Positions 19,340 to 28,719 of a stretch of DNA of 64,000 nucleotides are shown in pieces (the first letter of the stretch is position 1; each line of letters opens with the position of its first letter). Under the pieces are notes generated by a model that searched no databases, was not told the DNA's origin, and was given only the letters and a program-made list of their open reading frames with translations. The stretch covers positions 2,195,328 to 2,259,327 of the forward strand of contig JAFFSR010000346.1 in assembly GCA_017163975.1 (NCBI GenBank), in the 5' to 3' direction. A program made the position numbers and the translations under genes. The DNA comes from Anastatus disparis (taxonomy: Eukaryota; Arthropoda; Insecta; Hymenoptera; Eupelmidae).

Positions 19340-22215
19340 AAACAACTAAATATATTTATTTGAATTTCGATAAGTTGATTCAAATATTTAGTTCTTGCTT
19401 CAACCAAATATTTATTTGAAATTAATAACAAAAATATTTGAATTTTTATTTATTTGAATTAAACAACATTTAATTAGATTATGAAGAATCATTAATTGAA
19501 TCAAATAAACGGTTTATTTGAAATCAATAAATTCATTTGTTTGAAAGAACAAAATGAATTTATATAAATATTTATTGAGTTGAACTAAATTATTTATTTA
19601 AAAGAAACAAATTGATTTTGAATATAAAAAATGGTTTATTTGAATTAGCATTTATTTGAATTAACCAACATTTAGTTAGATAAAACAGAATCATTAATTG
19701 AATCAAGTAAATGGTTCATTTCAAATCAATATATTTATTTGTTTGAACAAACAAAATAAATTTTAATAAATATTTATTAAATTAAACAGAATCATTTGTT
19801 TGAATGAAATAAATTAATTTTGAATTGAAAAGACGTTCATTTGAATTAGCATTTATTTGAAATAACCAAAATTTAGTTAGATAAAACAGAATAATTATTT
19901 AAATGAAATAGACGGTTTATTTAAAGTCAAATATTTCATTTGTTTGATAGAACAAAATGAATTTGAAAAAATATATATTGAATTAAACTAAATTATTAGT
20001 TTGAATGAAATAAATTAGTTATGAATTAAAAACACGTTTATTTGGATTAGCATTTATTTGAAATGACCAACATTAAGTTAGATATAGAAGAATCATTATT
20101 AAAATCAAATAAACGGTTTATTTGAAATCAAATATTCAATTTGTTTGATAGAACAAAAATATTTTGAATGAATATATATTCAATTGAACTAAATTATTTG
20201 TTTGAATGAAATAAATTAGTTTTGAATTAAAAACACGATTATTTGAATTAGCATTTATTTGAAATAACCAATATTTAGTTGGATAAAACAGAATTATTAT
20301 TCAAATAAAATAAGCGGTTTATTTGAAATCAAATATTTCATTTGATTGATAAAACAAAATAAATTTAAATAAATATATATTGAATTAAACTAAATTATTT
20401 GTTTGAATGAAATAAATTTGTTTGGAATTAAAAACACGTTTATTTGAATGAGCATTTATTTGAAATAACCAAAATTAAGTTGGATAAAACAGAATAATTA
20501 TTTAAATGAAATAAACGGTTTATTTAAAATCAAATATTTCATTTGTTTGATAGAACAAAATGAATTTAAATAAATATATATTGAATTAAACTAAATTATT
20601 TGTATAAATAAAATAAATTAGTTTTGAATTAAAAACGCGTTTATTTGAATTAGTATTCATTTGAAATGACCAACATTTAGTTGGATACAGCAGAATCATT
20701 ATTAAAATCAAATAAAGGGTTTATTTGAAATCAAATATTCAATTTGTTTGATAGAACAAAATTATTTTGAATGAATATATATTGAATTGAAATAAATAAT
20801 TTGTTTGAATCAAGTAAATTAATTTTGTATTAAAAACACATTTATTTGAATTAGCATTTATTTGAAATAACCAACATTTAGTTGGATAAAACAGAATTAT
20901 TATTCAAATAAAATAAGCGGTTTATTTGAAATCAAATATATCATTTGTTTGATAAAACAAAATAAATTTAAATAAATATATATTGAATTAAACTAAATTA
21001 TTTGTTTGAATGAAATAAATTCGTTTGGAATTAAAAACACGTTTATTTGAATGAGCATTCATTTGAAATAACCAAAATTAAGTTGGATAAAACAGAATAA
21101 TTATTTAAATGAAATAAACGGTTTATTTAAAATCAAATATTTCATTTGTTTGATAGAACAAAATGAATTTAAATAAATATATATTGAATTAAACTAAATT
21201 ATATGTATCAATAATATAAATTATTTTTTAATTAAAAACACGTTTATTTCAATTAGCATTTATTTAAATCAATCAACATTTAGTCGGATAAAACAGAATA
21301 ATTATTTAAATGAAATAAACGGTTTATTTAAAGTCAAATATTTCATTTGTTTGATAGAACAAAATGAATTGAAATAAATATATATTGAATTAAACTAAAA
21401 TATTTGTATCAATAAAACAAATTAGTTTTGAATTAAAAACGCGTTTATTTGAATTAGTATTTATTTGAAATGACCAACATTTAGTTGGATACAGCAGAAT
21501 CATTATTAAAATCAAATAAACGGTTTATTTGAAATCAAATATTCAATTTGTTTGATAGAACAAAATTGTTTTGGATGAATATATATTGAATTGAAATAAA
21601 TAATTTGTTTGAATGAAATAAATTAGTTTTGAATTAAAAACGCGTTTATTTGAATTAGTATTTATTTGAAATGACCAACATTTAGTTGGATACAGCAGAA
21701 TCATTATTAAAATCCAATAAACGGTTTATTTGAAAACAAATATTTCATTTGATTGATAGAACAAATGGAATTTGAATAAATATATATTAAATTGAACTAA
21801 ATAATTTGTTTGAATGAAATAAATTAGTTTTGAATTAAAAACACGTTTATTTGAATTAGCATTTATTTGAAATAACCAACATTTATTTGGATAAAGCAGA
21901 ATCATTATTTAAATGAAATAATTGGTTTATTTAAAATCAAATATTTCATTTGATTGATAGAACAAATTGAATTTGAATAAATATATATTGAATTGAACTA
22001 AATAATTTGTTTGAATGAAATAAATTAGTTTTGAATTAAAAACACGTTTATTTCAATTAGCATTTATTTAAATCAATCAACATTTAGTTGGATAATGCAG
22101 AATCATTAATTGATCAAATAAACAGTTTGTTTGAAATCAATTATTTCGTTTGTTCGAAAGAACAGAATGAATTCAAATAAATATTTATTGAATTCAACTA
22201 AATTATTCGTTTGAA
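19340..22215. repeat. Satellite array A, 201-bp units
   Basis: The phrase GAATTAAAAACACGTTTATTTG or its variants occurs at 20224, 20425, 20626, 20827 and 21028, fixing the period at 201 bp. Units also contain ACCAACATTTAGTTGGATAA and TTTGATAGAACAAAATGAAT. About 14 units are visible, with the leftmost 300 bp more diverged. Every unit is dominated by TTTATTTGAA-like words. Confidence 0.9.
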
Positions 22216-23134
22216 TGAAAAAAATTGATGATTTGAATGAAAAAAAAGTATTTCTTACTCAAATTCTTATTTATTCGACTTAAATAATATTTATTGGATC
22301 TAAAAAGATTTTTTTTTTTCAACAAAATCTTTTATTCACACCAAATAACTTTATTTTATAAAGTTATTTACATGTAAATAAAAAGTTAGTCAGATTAAAA
22401 GGCTCATTTATCTAAATTAAAAATATTTATTTAAGTTGACTAAATTAATTATGAGTAATAAAATGCTTAAGATCAAATAATTATTTATTTAAAATCTAAA
22501 AATACTTTATTTAATTTAACAACATATCTTTATATTTTGAATAAATGATTTATTGAATCAAATCATATAATATATTTTGTATTAATTAATTTTGTTAAAA
22601 GATTGTTATTTTTTTATGTAATTTTAAAAATAACTATTTTTTATTAATACACGATTTTAAAAATAATTAATAATTATTTTAATTAATGAAAAATTCAAAT
22701 AGTTATTTTTAGATTAATTAAGAATAAAATTAAAAAAAAAAATTCGCGATGTTGGGATCGAAATTGGAATCTTTAGGTTTAATAGGATAGCAAAAAAAAT
22801 TTATTGAATTCAAATAATTCATTTATTTAAAATAACTAATTCAAATCAGTACGATGGTTTGATAATGTTACCGCTTGGTGATGTCGTTAATTTTCCTCTT
22901 TACTGAATCTCGCAAGTGGTTGGAGGGCTTTCAGTTTGATATATAAGGAAAATCAGAATTGAAGATCATAATAAAATTGTAATGCGTGCGATATTTATGT
23001 TGAATGTATTATGTGGGATAAACTTTATAAAGCGTATTAATGTCGAAACCTTCGTATAATTAATATATATAAATCACATAAATGGTTTAGTTGAAATTAA
23101 TTATTTCATTTGTTTGATAGAACAAAATGAATTT
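22216..23134. other. Degenerate edge of array A
   Basis: Decayed ATTTATTTGAA-type words fade into unordered AT-rich DNA (22216-22740). A less AT-rich stretch follows (22740-23080), including GATGTCGTTAATTTTCCTC near 22883. The last 50 bases before the DIRS element return to the array A unit (TTTGATAGAACAAAATGAAT at 23112-23131). No gene was seen. Confidence 0.6.
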
Positions 23135-23138
23135 AATT

Positions 23139-23365
23139 GAACGATCAAACGAACTTACCTGTAAGTGATGTTCGATCGTAATTATATGAAGAAGCCTCGT
23201 TCGAAGAGATTACAATATGTATTCCCCTTTCTTCGTGTGCTAGTTGCCACGATATTTTAGAGCAAGTCAAATTTTTGCGCTCTATGCCTTAGAATTGCGA
23301 GCGCGCGTTACCTGTCTGACGTACCGTTGCTGGTGGTTACGCATACACATAAATGTCATTCTTTT
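23139..23365 (+). repeat. DIRS right terminal inverted repeat (element's 3' end)
   Basis: The stretch 23200-23365 is the reverse complement of 28140-28300, sharing TTAGAGCAAGTCAAATTTT, GCGAGCGCGCGTTACCTGTC and ACGTACCGTTGCT with few mismatches. The outer 60 bases (23139-23200, GAACGATCAAACGAACTTAC onward) are unique to this end and recur inverted in the internal complementary region. Confidence 0.92.
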
Positions 23366-23454
23366 AGAGTTTCAAAAAAGTTGAAATTGCAATAAATTAT
23401 GGGTGGGACAATCATATATGTTTTATATATTGAACTTATGTGTGGAGGGTTTGT

Positions 23455-23570
23455 AATCTCTTCGAACGAGGCTTCTTCATATAATTACGATCGAACATCA
23501 CTTACAGGTAAGTTCGTTTGATCGTTCAATTATACTTTGAAGCCTCGTTCTCGAGATTACAATATGTAGA
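23455..23570 (+). repeat. DIRS internal complementary region (circle-junction copy)
   Basis: The left part (23460-23527) is the reverse complement of the element's right terminus (23139-23210). The right part (23532-23568) is the reverse complement of the left terminus (28284-28320). Both parts meet at AATT (23528-23531). In DIRS-1 this region templates completion of both ends and defines the junction of the circular intermediate. Confidence 0.92.
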
Positions 23571-23677
23571 TTTTTAGAGACCGAACAATTTCAACTTTTA
23601 GATGTTTGGTACATATTTATTGTGTTAACTTTTACATATTAATTTTAATATTTTTAACATATTTTTTTTTTTTTTTT

Positions 23678-24628
23678 TTATTGATTTAACAACACAGTTT
23701 TAGCAAAAGCATAACTATCAGACACTATTGGTCTATTATAAAATTTAGCAAATACTTTTGAGCTTTCTGACCATCCTGCAGTTTTTTTAATTACTTCGAC
23801 ATCGATTCCTTTAAGGTATGCTGCCGATGATGATGCATGTCGCGTCGAATGTGACGTGAAAATTTCTACGTCAACTCCACTTTTTTTCATTGTGTTTTTA
23901 ATCCACTTACTTATAGTATTTGCTGTGACTGCTTTGTGTGGTTTTTTAGTACTAATGAAGAGTCTGTCTTCTGATCCCCTTATGAGTTTTGTTATTTCTA
24001 AGTATTTTTTCAAACATGAATAAACGCATATATTTGAATGATTTTCGAATTGTGGAATAGATAAGACTGGTTGTTCTTTGTTTGGAGCTGACGTTTTTAT
24101 ATGATCCGTAATTCTTATTTCTAATCCTCCAGCTGTTTCCTTAAAATTACTTATTTTTATTAGAGATAAGGTCTGCACTCGGTGCGCAGTACTAAAAGCT
24201 AACAGAGTTGTTGCTTTTTCTGATAATGGTTTTAGTTCTGTAGGATGTAATTTATTTAAGTAGTTGATGACCACGCTCACATCCCAAGTTTGATTATATC
24301 TTGGCTTAGCTGGTCTGCGTCTAAATGTTCCTTTTAAAAATCTAGAAATCATTTGATCACTTCCAATTTTTTCTTTTGATATTAAAGAGATGGCACTTCT
24401 TAGCGTGTTAAGAGTTCCATAACTTGCCCCTTCATCGAATTTTTCTGTTAGAAATAATAATAACGACTCTCTTGATGGTGAATAAATATCTATTTTATTT
24501 TCTGAGCAAAATTTCGACCAACTTTTTAAAGCTGATGAGTATTGTTTTGCTGTGGATGGAGCCAAAGATGCTAAGACTAAATCTAGCGATTCAGATGGTA
24601 CTTGTTTTATTGTAAATGCTTCCCACAA
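23678..24628 (-). CDS. DIRS tyrosine recombinase
   Basis: This enzyme inserts the circular cDNA by site-specific recombination. The 316-codon frame is intact and of normal length for a YR. An N-terminal SAM-like DNA-binding part comes first (residues 1-110, with LASLAPSTAKQYSSALKSW). The catalytic domain follows: first Arg in AHRVQTLSL, HSTRHASSSA supplying the HxxR pair, a Trp in GWSES in place of the second His, and FAKFYNRP with the nucleophile Tyr near residue 296. Its first 22 bases overlap the end of the RT ORF, in another frame, as in other DIRS elements. All catalytic residues are present, so it could still be active if expressed. Confidence 0.93.
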   Translation of the reverse strand: MWEAFTIKQVPSESLDLVLASLAPSTAKQYSSALKSWSKFCSENKIDIYSPSRESLLLFLTEKFDEGASYGTLNTLRSAISLISKEKIGSDQMISRFLKGTFRRRPAKPRYNQTWDVSVVINYLNKLHPTELKPLSEKATTLLAFSTAHRVQTLSLIKISNFKETAGGLEIRITDHIKTSAPNKEQPVLSIPQFENHSNICVYSCLKKYLEITKLIRGSEDRLFISTKKPHKAVTANTISKWIKNTMKKSGVDVEIFTSHSTRHASSSAAYLKGIDVEVIKKTAGWSESSKVFAKFYNRPIVSDSYAFAKTVLLNQ

Positions 24629-26280
24629 ACAACGCTCGCTATCAAACTTAGGTGCTTGGTTTGCGGGTGGATTTTCTCTCTGTAAGGAGATAAGAGTACA
24701 TCATTATTAGGCCTAATTTTTATTGGATTGCCTTTAGCTAATTCTAAAAATAGTGGATACCACCAGACCTGTGCAGGCCAGTCTGGTACAATTATTATTC
24801 CCGTACCTTGTTCTCGTTTTATTTTTGTGAGTGTTTTCAATATTAAACTCAAGGGTGGAAACGCGTAAAAATTTAATGTTGACCAACTAACTGTAAATGC
24901 GTCTATGGTTGCTGCTTTCGAGTCTGGTATCCAAGAAAAATATTTTTTACATTTTTTATTCTTTTTGTTAGCGAACAAATCATACACCGGAGCACCAAAT
25001 TGACTTACAATCTTTTTAAAATATTTATCATTTAGCTCCCATTCTATGTCTGAATTTTTTATTATAGATAACCTGTCCGCATCTTTGTTATCTTTAGAAG
25101 GAATGTATGAAGCATATAGAAATATATTTCTTTTTTCCGCCCATTGCCATATTTCTCGGGCTAAAGCATTGTAAGCTACGTATCGAGTACCTCCCATTCT
25201 ATTAATATATGAAATGGCAGTTGTGTTATCAATGCGTAATAAGATTTCACAGTTTTTTAATTTTACACCTAACGATGTTAATGCTCTTTTTACTGCTGTT
25301 AATTCTTTATAATTTATATGCCATTGTTTTTCTGTTTCATTCCAAAAACCATATGCTTCATTCAATCCCATGGTCGCGCCCCATCCACTGCCCGACGCAT
25401 CTGTATAAATTTCTGCAAAAAATTCATTTGTTTTTATAGATCTACTTAATTCATTGATTTTTTTCAACCACCAATCGATGTCAGGTAAGATAGATTGTGG
25501 TGTAAGTATTGATTTTTCATAATTTCCTTCATTTTCAAATAAAACTTTAATTTTTTCTCGCTCTAAGAGTCTTGTGTATAATAAACCATATTCTACTCCT
25601 TGACAAGCAAAGATTAATTTTCCAATAATTTTCGATAAATCTTTTATCTTACAATAACGATTTGATTTAAATTCCATAAGCAATTTAGAAATATTTTCTC
25701 TTTTATCTTTTGTTAATTTAATGATGTATTTCTCAACTTTGCATAATTTCGTGAAAATAAATGGACTTATATTTAAACCAAAAGGTAAGCAAGTAAATTC
25801 ATATAAGTTGCCTTGAAATTCAAATCTTAAGTATTTTCTACTTGTTTGATGTACTGGTATTAAGAAATACGCGTCTTTTAAATCTATTATTCCCATGTAA
25901 TAACCTGGAAATATTAATTTCTCAGCTGATTTAATATTTTCCATTTTAAAGTGTTGTGTCGTAATAAATTTATTTAATTCTACTAAGTTTAAAATAAATC
26001 TGTAAGAACCATCCGGTTTTTATCGTAAAAAATATTTTGACAAAAATTGATCTTTTTTGTATTTACATGATTCGATCGCGCCTTTTTGTAGAAGTTTGTT
26101 GATTTCGGTTTGAATTACTTCTATTTCTTTGTCACTTAGATTTATACAAGGAATATTTACTTGTTTAACTGTTTCATTAAATTGGATTTTATAACCTGAC
26201 ACACAATTTAAAATAAATTTGTTTGCTGTTAACGTTTTCCAATTTTTCAAAAAATTTTTCAAACGACCTGCGTTTCTTAC
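24607..26280 (-). pseudogene. DIRS RT/RNase H, one stop and catalytic RT motif deleted
   Basis: An N-terminal block (26262-26020) has KNWKTLTANKFILN and LLQKGAIESCKYKKDQFLS. An in-frame TAA (26022-26020) separates it from KPDGSYRFILNLVELNKFI and the 445-codon frame 25944-24607. The RT palm starts with MGIIDLKDAYFLIPVH and FTCLPFGLNISPFIFTKL. The next residues, CKVEKYIIKL, already belong to the thumb-side region, so roughly 60-70 residues including the YxDD strand are absent without a frame change. RNase H follows with EIYTDASGSGWG (Asp), HINYKELTAVKRAL (Glu), LLRIDNTTAISYI (Asp) and KDNKDADRLS (Asp). The conserved region after it contains DLFANKKNKKCKKYFSW and NFYAFPPLSL. Confidence 0.9.
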
Positions 26281-26282
26281 AT

Positions 26283-27149
26283 TTATTTTGTCCTGTTCTG
26301 CGTTTTCATTTGGCTGGATGAATACGTCGATCTCCTGTGTCCTGCTGTGGTGCGCGCTCTTGTTTGTAAATTGTTGCGTGACCGATTCATTCTCGGTGTT
26401 TGGCCATTGTTAAAATTTACCTGAAGGGGATCTGGCCTGTTCACCTGCAGGTTGTAGGAGTTTAAATTACGGCGTTGTGGTGTAAAGCTCGTTGACTTAG
26501 TAGATGCTTTTTTGCTTGAAAAAGAGAAAAGATTTCCATAAGATTTATTTTCTTTGCTTTTTTCAATTAGTTTTTCTCCAAAAAGATATTCATCAGGTTT
26601 TGTTCCCTGAAGCATTTGTCTTGTATCTTTTGATGAAGCAGCTGAAATGCAACCCTGTCTTGACTTATTTTGGCTATGCATTAAGTCACCAAGGAAAATG
26701 CCAATATCTAGTGCACATTGAAAAGCTCCTTTGTAATCCATTTTTTCTGGGGTTGATTTTCCTTCGATGAGCTTTTGTGTTAATAAACCCAACGAAGAGT
26801 ATGCGCCACTTACTAATTTTTGTCTGAACATGACGTAAGCATCTTTAGTTATTAACTCTTTTGGCATTTGTGCTAATAGTTCTGGGTTGATTTTAGGCGC
26901 TTGAAGTCCTGGTAATTCTGGATATTTTTCCAATATATCATTGCGGTCAGCTTTTTTCATGCCTTTGTTATAATAATATAACCATCTTTTATGTACCGCA
27001 CCGTTAAGGTTAACCTCTGGACCTTTTGTCTCATCTGGATCCACACCAAGAATTTGAGCAAAATCCGTATCCAAAAATTTATTATTTTCGTCATTTTCAG
27101 GTTTTGTTGCATTCGTATTTTTGACTTCATCTTCTGCAATATTGTACAT
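26283..27149 (-). CDS. DIRS gag-like protein
   Basis: This 288-codon ORF encodes the presumed nucleocapsid-forming protein. It has an acidic N-terminus, then ILGVDPDETKGPEVNLNGAV, RNDILEKYPELPGLQAPKIN and YVMFRQKLVSGAYSSLGLLT, which together match the layout of DIRS/PAT-type gag. The C-terminal third is Ser/Arg/Asn-rich and basic (RRNLNSYNLQVNRPD, RTTAGHRRSTY), suitable for RNA binding. There is no zinc knuckle. It ends at a TAA just before the RT block, which lies in a different frame with about 20 bases between. The ATG at 27149 could instead be internal if the coiled-coil ORF upstream is spliced on. Confidence 0.8.
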   Translation of the reverse strand: MYNIAEDEVKNTNATKPENDENNKFLDTDFAQILGVDPDETKGPEVNLNGAVHKRWLYYYNKGMKKADRNDILEKYPELPGLQAPKINPELLAQMPKELITKDAYVMFRQKLVSGAYSSLGLLTQKLIEGKSTPEKMDYKGAFQCALDIGIFLGDLMHSQNKSRQGCISAASSKDTRQMLQGTKPDEYLFGEKLIEKSKENKSYGNLFSFSSKKASTKSTSFTPQRRNLNSYNLQVNRPDPLQVNFNNGQTPRMNRSRNNLQTRARTTAGHRRSTYSSSQMKTQNRTK

Positions 27150-27284
27150 TTTTCTTAGGAAATGCGTAATTTATTTTTCATAAGAGTTTGTAATTTTAAC
27201 TTAAAAAATTATTGTTATGTATTATATATAAAAGTCATTTTATATATTATGTACACATAATAAAATCAATGCTTATAGAAATAA

Positions 27285-27682
27285 ATTAAAGCGGATAACG
27301 ATTGTAACCAACGCTTTTACATTCAATTACATGTAGCGGGCAGTGTATATAGCCAACGCTTACTATATTCATTTATTTGAAGCGGCAGTGTTCATAACCT
27401 ACGCTTCTTATATGCATTTAGTTACAACAGCAGTAATTACAACCAAAAAATAATTATATGCATTTAATTGTAGCGGACAATTGTAGCCAACGCTAATTTA
27501 AAAATTTTATTTGCAGCGGACCGATTTAGATTCTAGTCAACGCATACATATTTCTTTGTAGCGGGCAATTGTAGCCAACGCTAATTTAAAAAATTTTTGT
27601 TTGCAGTGGACCAATTTAGATTCTAGTCAACGCATATCACTATATTTCTTTGCAGCGGGCAATTGAAAACCAACGCATGCTT
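27285..27682. repeat. Minisatellite of ~45-bp AGCGG...CCAACGC units inside DIRS
   Basis: About nine units of 43-50 bp, each with AGCGG (or AGTGG), a spacer of 12-20 bases and CCAACGC (or GTCAACGC). Examples are TAGCGGGCAATTGTAGCCAA followed by CGCTA. AGCG and CGCT are complementary, so each unit can form a small 4-bp-stem hairpin. The array lies between the coiled-coil ORF and gag. It may be intronic, a cis signal or simply slippage. Confidence 0.8.
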
Positions 27683-27782
27683 TATTTTAATTAATTAATT
27701 TATTTTTTATTTATTTATTTATTTTAACTAACCGCTTAATTTGTTGAGCGTGTTATTTATATAAAAAAATAACCCCAATAGG

Positions 27783-28097
27783 TTACGTCTCATAAAAAAG
27801 AACTTTTTTTTTTTCACCTTTAGATTCTTGAACAATATCCTCTTCTTCACCTGAAAATTCATACTCAGGTTCTGATAGGTTTGGTTCACTTAAAGAAGAG
27901 ATAGATTGATCATCGCTTAAGCTGCTTTCTTCTCCAGGGCCCATGGGGGTATCTTCTTGTTGCAAATCTCGAGGTTCAGCCGTTCCTTTACTTGAAATTA
28001 ATTCGTTAAGTTCATTCTGCATTTTTTTCATCTTCTTCTGTAATTGGTTTATCTTAACACTCATTTCCTGTTGTACAATTTTCCTTTTTTCACTCAT
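27783..28097 (-). CDS. DIRS upstream coiled-coil ORF, likely gag N-terminus
   Basis: A 104-codon ORF starts MSEKRKIVQQEMSVKINQLQ just inside the left terminal repeat. Residues 8-37 form a heptad-like coiled coil (KINQLQKKMKKMQNELNELI). The rest is acidic and Ser-rich (SSLSDDQSISSLSEPNLSEP). It could oligomerise gag. A GT at 27786 and an AG at 27154 would join it in frame to the gag ATG, removing the minisatellite between them (633 nt). This splice is inference; the donor is weak. Confidence 0.6.
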   Translation of the reverse strand: MSEKRKIVQQEMSVKINQLQKKMKKMQNELNELISSKGTAEPRDLQQEDTPMGPGEESSLSDDQSISSLSEPNLSEPEYEFSGEEEDIVQESKGEKKKVLFYET

Positions 28098-28134
28098 GGT
28101 TAACTCGCTCTAGTACGTGCGCTTTCTAGCGCAC

Positions 28135-28320
28135 GAAGAAAGAGAATGACATTTATGTGTATGCGTAACCACTAGCAACGGTACGTCAGACAGGTAACGC
28201 GCGCTCGCAATTCTAAGGCATAGAGCGCGAAAATTTGACTTGCTCTAAAATATCGTGGCATCTAGCATTGGGAGAAAGGGGAATACATATTGTAATCTCG
28301 AGAACGAGGCTTCAAAGTAT
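28135..28320 (+). repeat. DIRS left terminal inverted repeat (element's 5' end)
   Basis: It mirrors 23200-23365. On the minus strand it starts ATACTTTGAAGCCTCGTTCT and should contain the promoter for the minus-strand genes, but I see no clear TATA or Inr that I would defend. The last base before AATT is 28320. The coiled-coil ORF starts about 40 bases inside it. Confidence 0.9.
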
Positions 28321-28324
28321 AATT

Positions 28325-28719
28325 AAATATTTATTGAATTGAAGCATATTATTTGTTTAAATGAAATCAAAAAAAATATTAAAAATATATACATATATTT
28401 ATATATACATCTATCAGAAGTCTTAATAGGTCAATTGATTAAATATTTTTTTTATTTTTAAGAAATCTTTTATTGATGAAACCAAATAGTTTATTTGAAT
28501 CAACCAAATATTTTGTTAATTCAAAGAAATATTTTATTGGTAGAATCAAATGTTTTATTGATAAAGGTGCACAATTTATTTGTTATAACCAAATAATTTA
28601 TCCATCCAAACCAACATTTATTTCGATCTACAAAGCTTAATTTTCAAATTTAGTGCTTTGAATAAATGAAACGTTTTTTAAATTCAGATGAATATTTGTT
28701 TGCTTAAAGAGGATGGGCT
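28325..28719. other. Satellite transition zone right of DIRS
   Basis: The first 45 bases complete the interrupted array A unit (AAATATTTATTGAATTGAA and so on). After that, irregular AT-rich DNA with ATTTATTTG-like words leads into array B. No gene was seen. Confidence 0.6.

Larger units (their letters stand above)
23139..28320 (-). mobile_element. DIRS-type tyrosine-recombinase retrotransposon, near full length
   Basis: Read on the minus strand the order is left terminal repeat, coiled-coil ORF, gag, RT/RNase H, tyrosine recombinase, internal complementary region and right terminal repeat. This is the DIRS-1 layout. The ends meet the satellite at AATT on both sides (23135-23138 and 28321-28324), and the satellite unit resumes across the insertion with no target duplication, as expected for YR integration. 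It has one stop in the RT ORF and a deletion of the RT catalytic motif, so this copy cannot move by itself. Confidence 0.93.

Noticed and set aside
25209..26770. Plus-strand ORFs over the DIRS genes
   Set aside because: They are antisense shadows of the minus-strand RT and gag frames, hydrophobic and without motifs.
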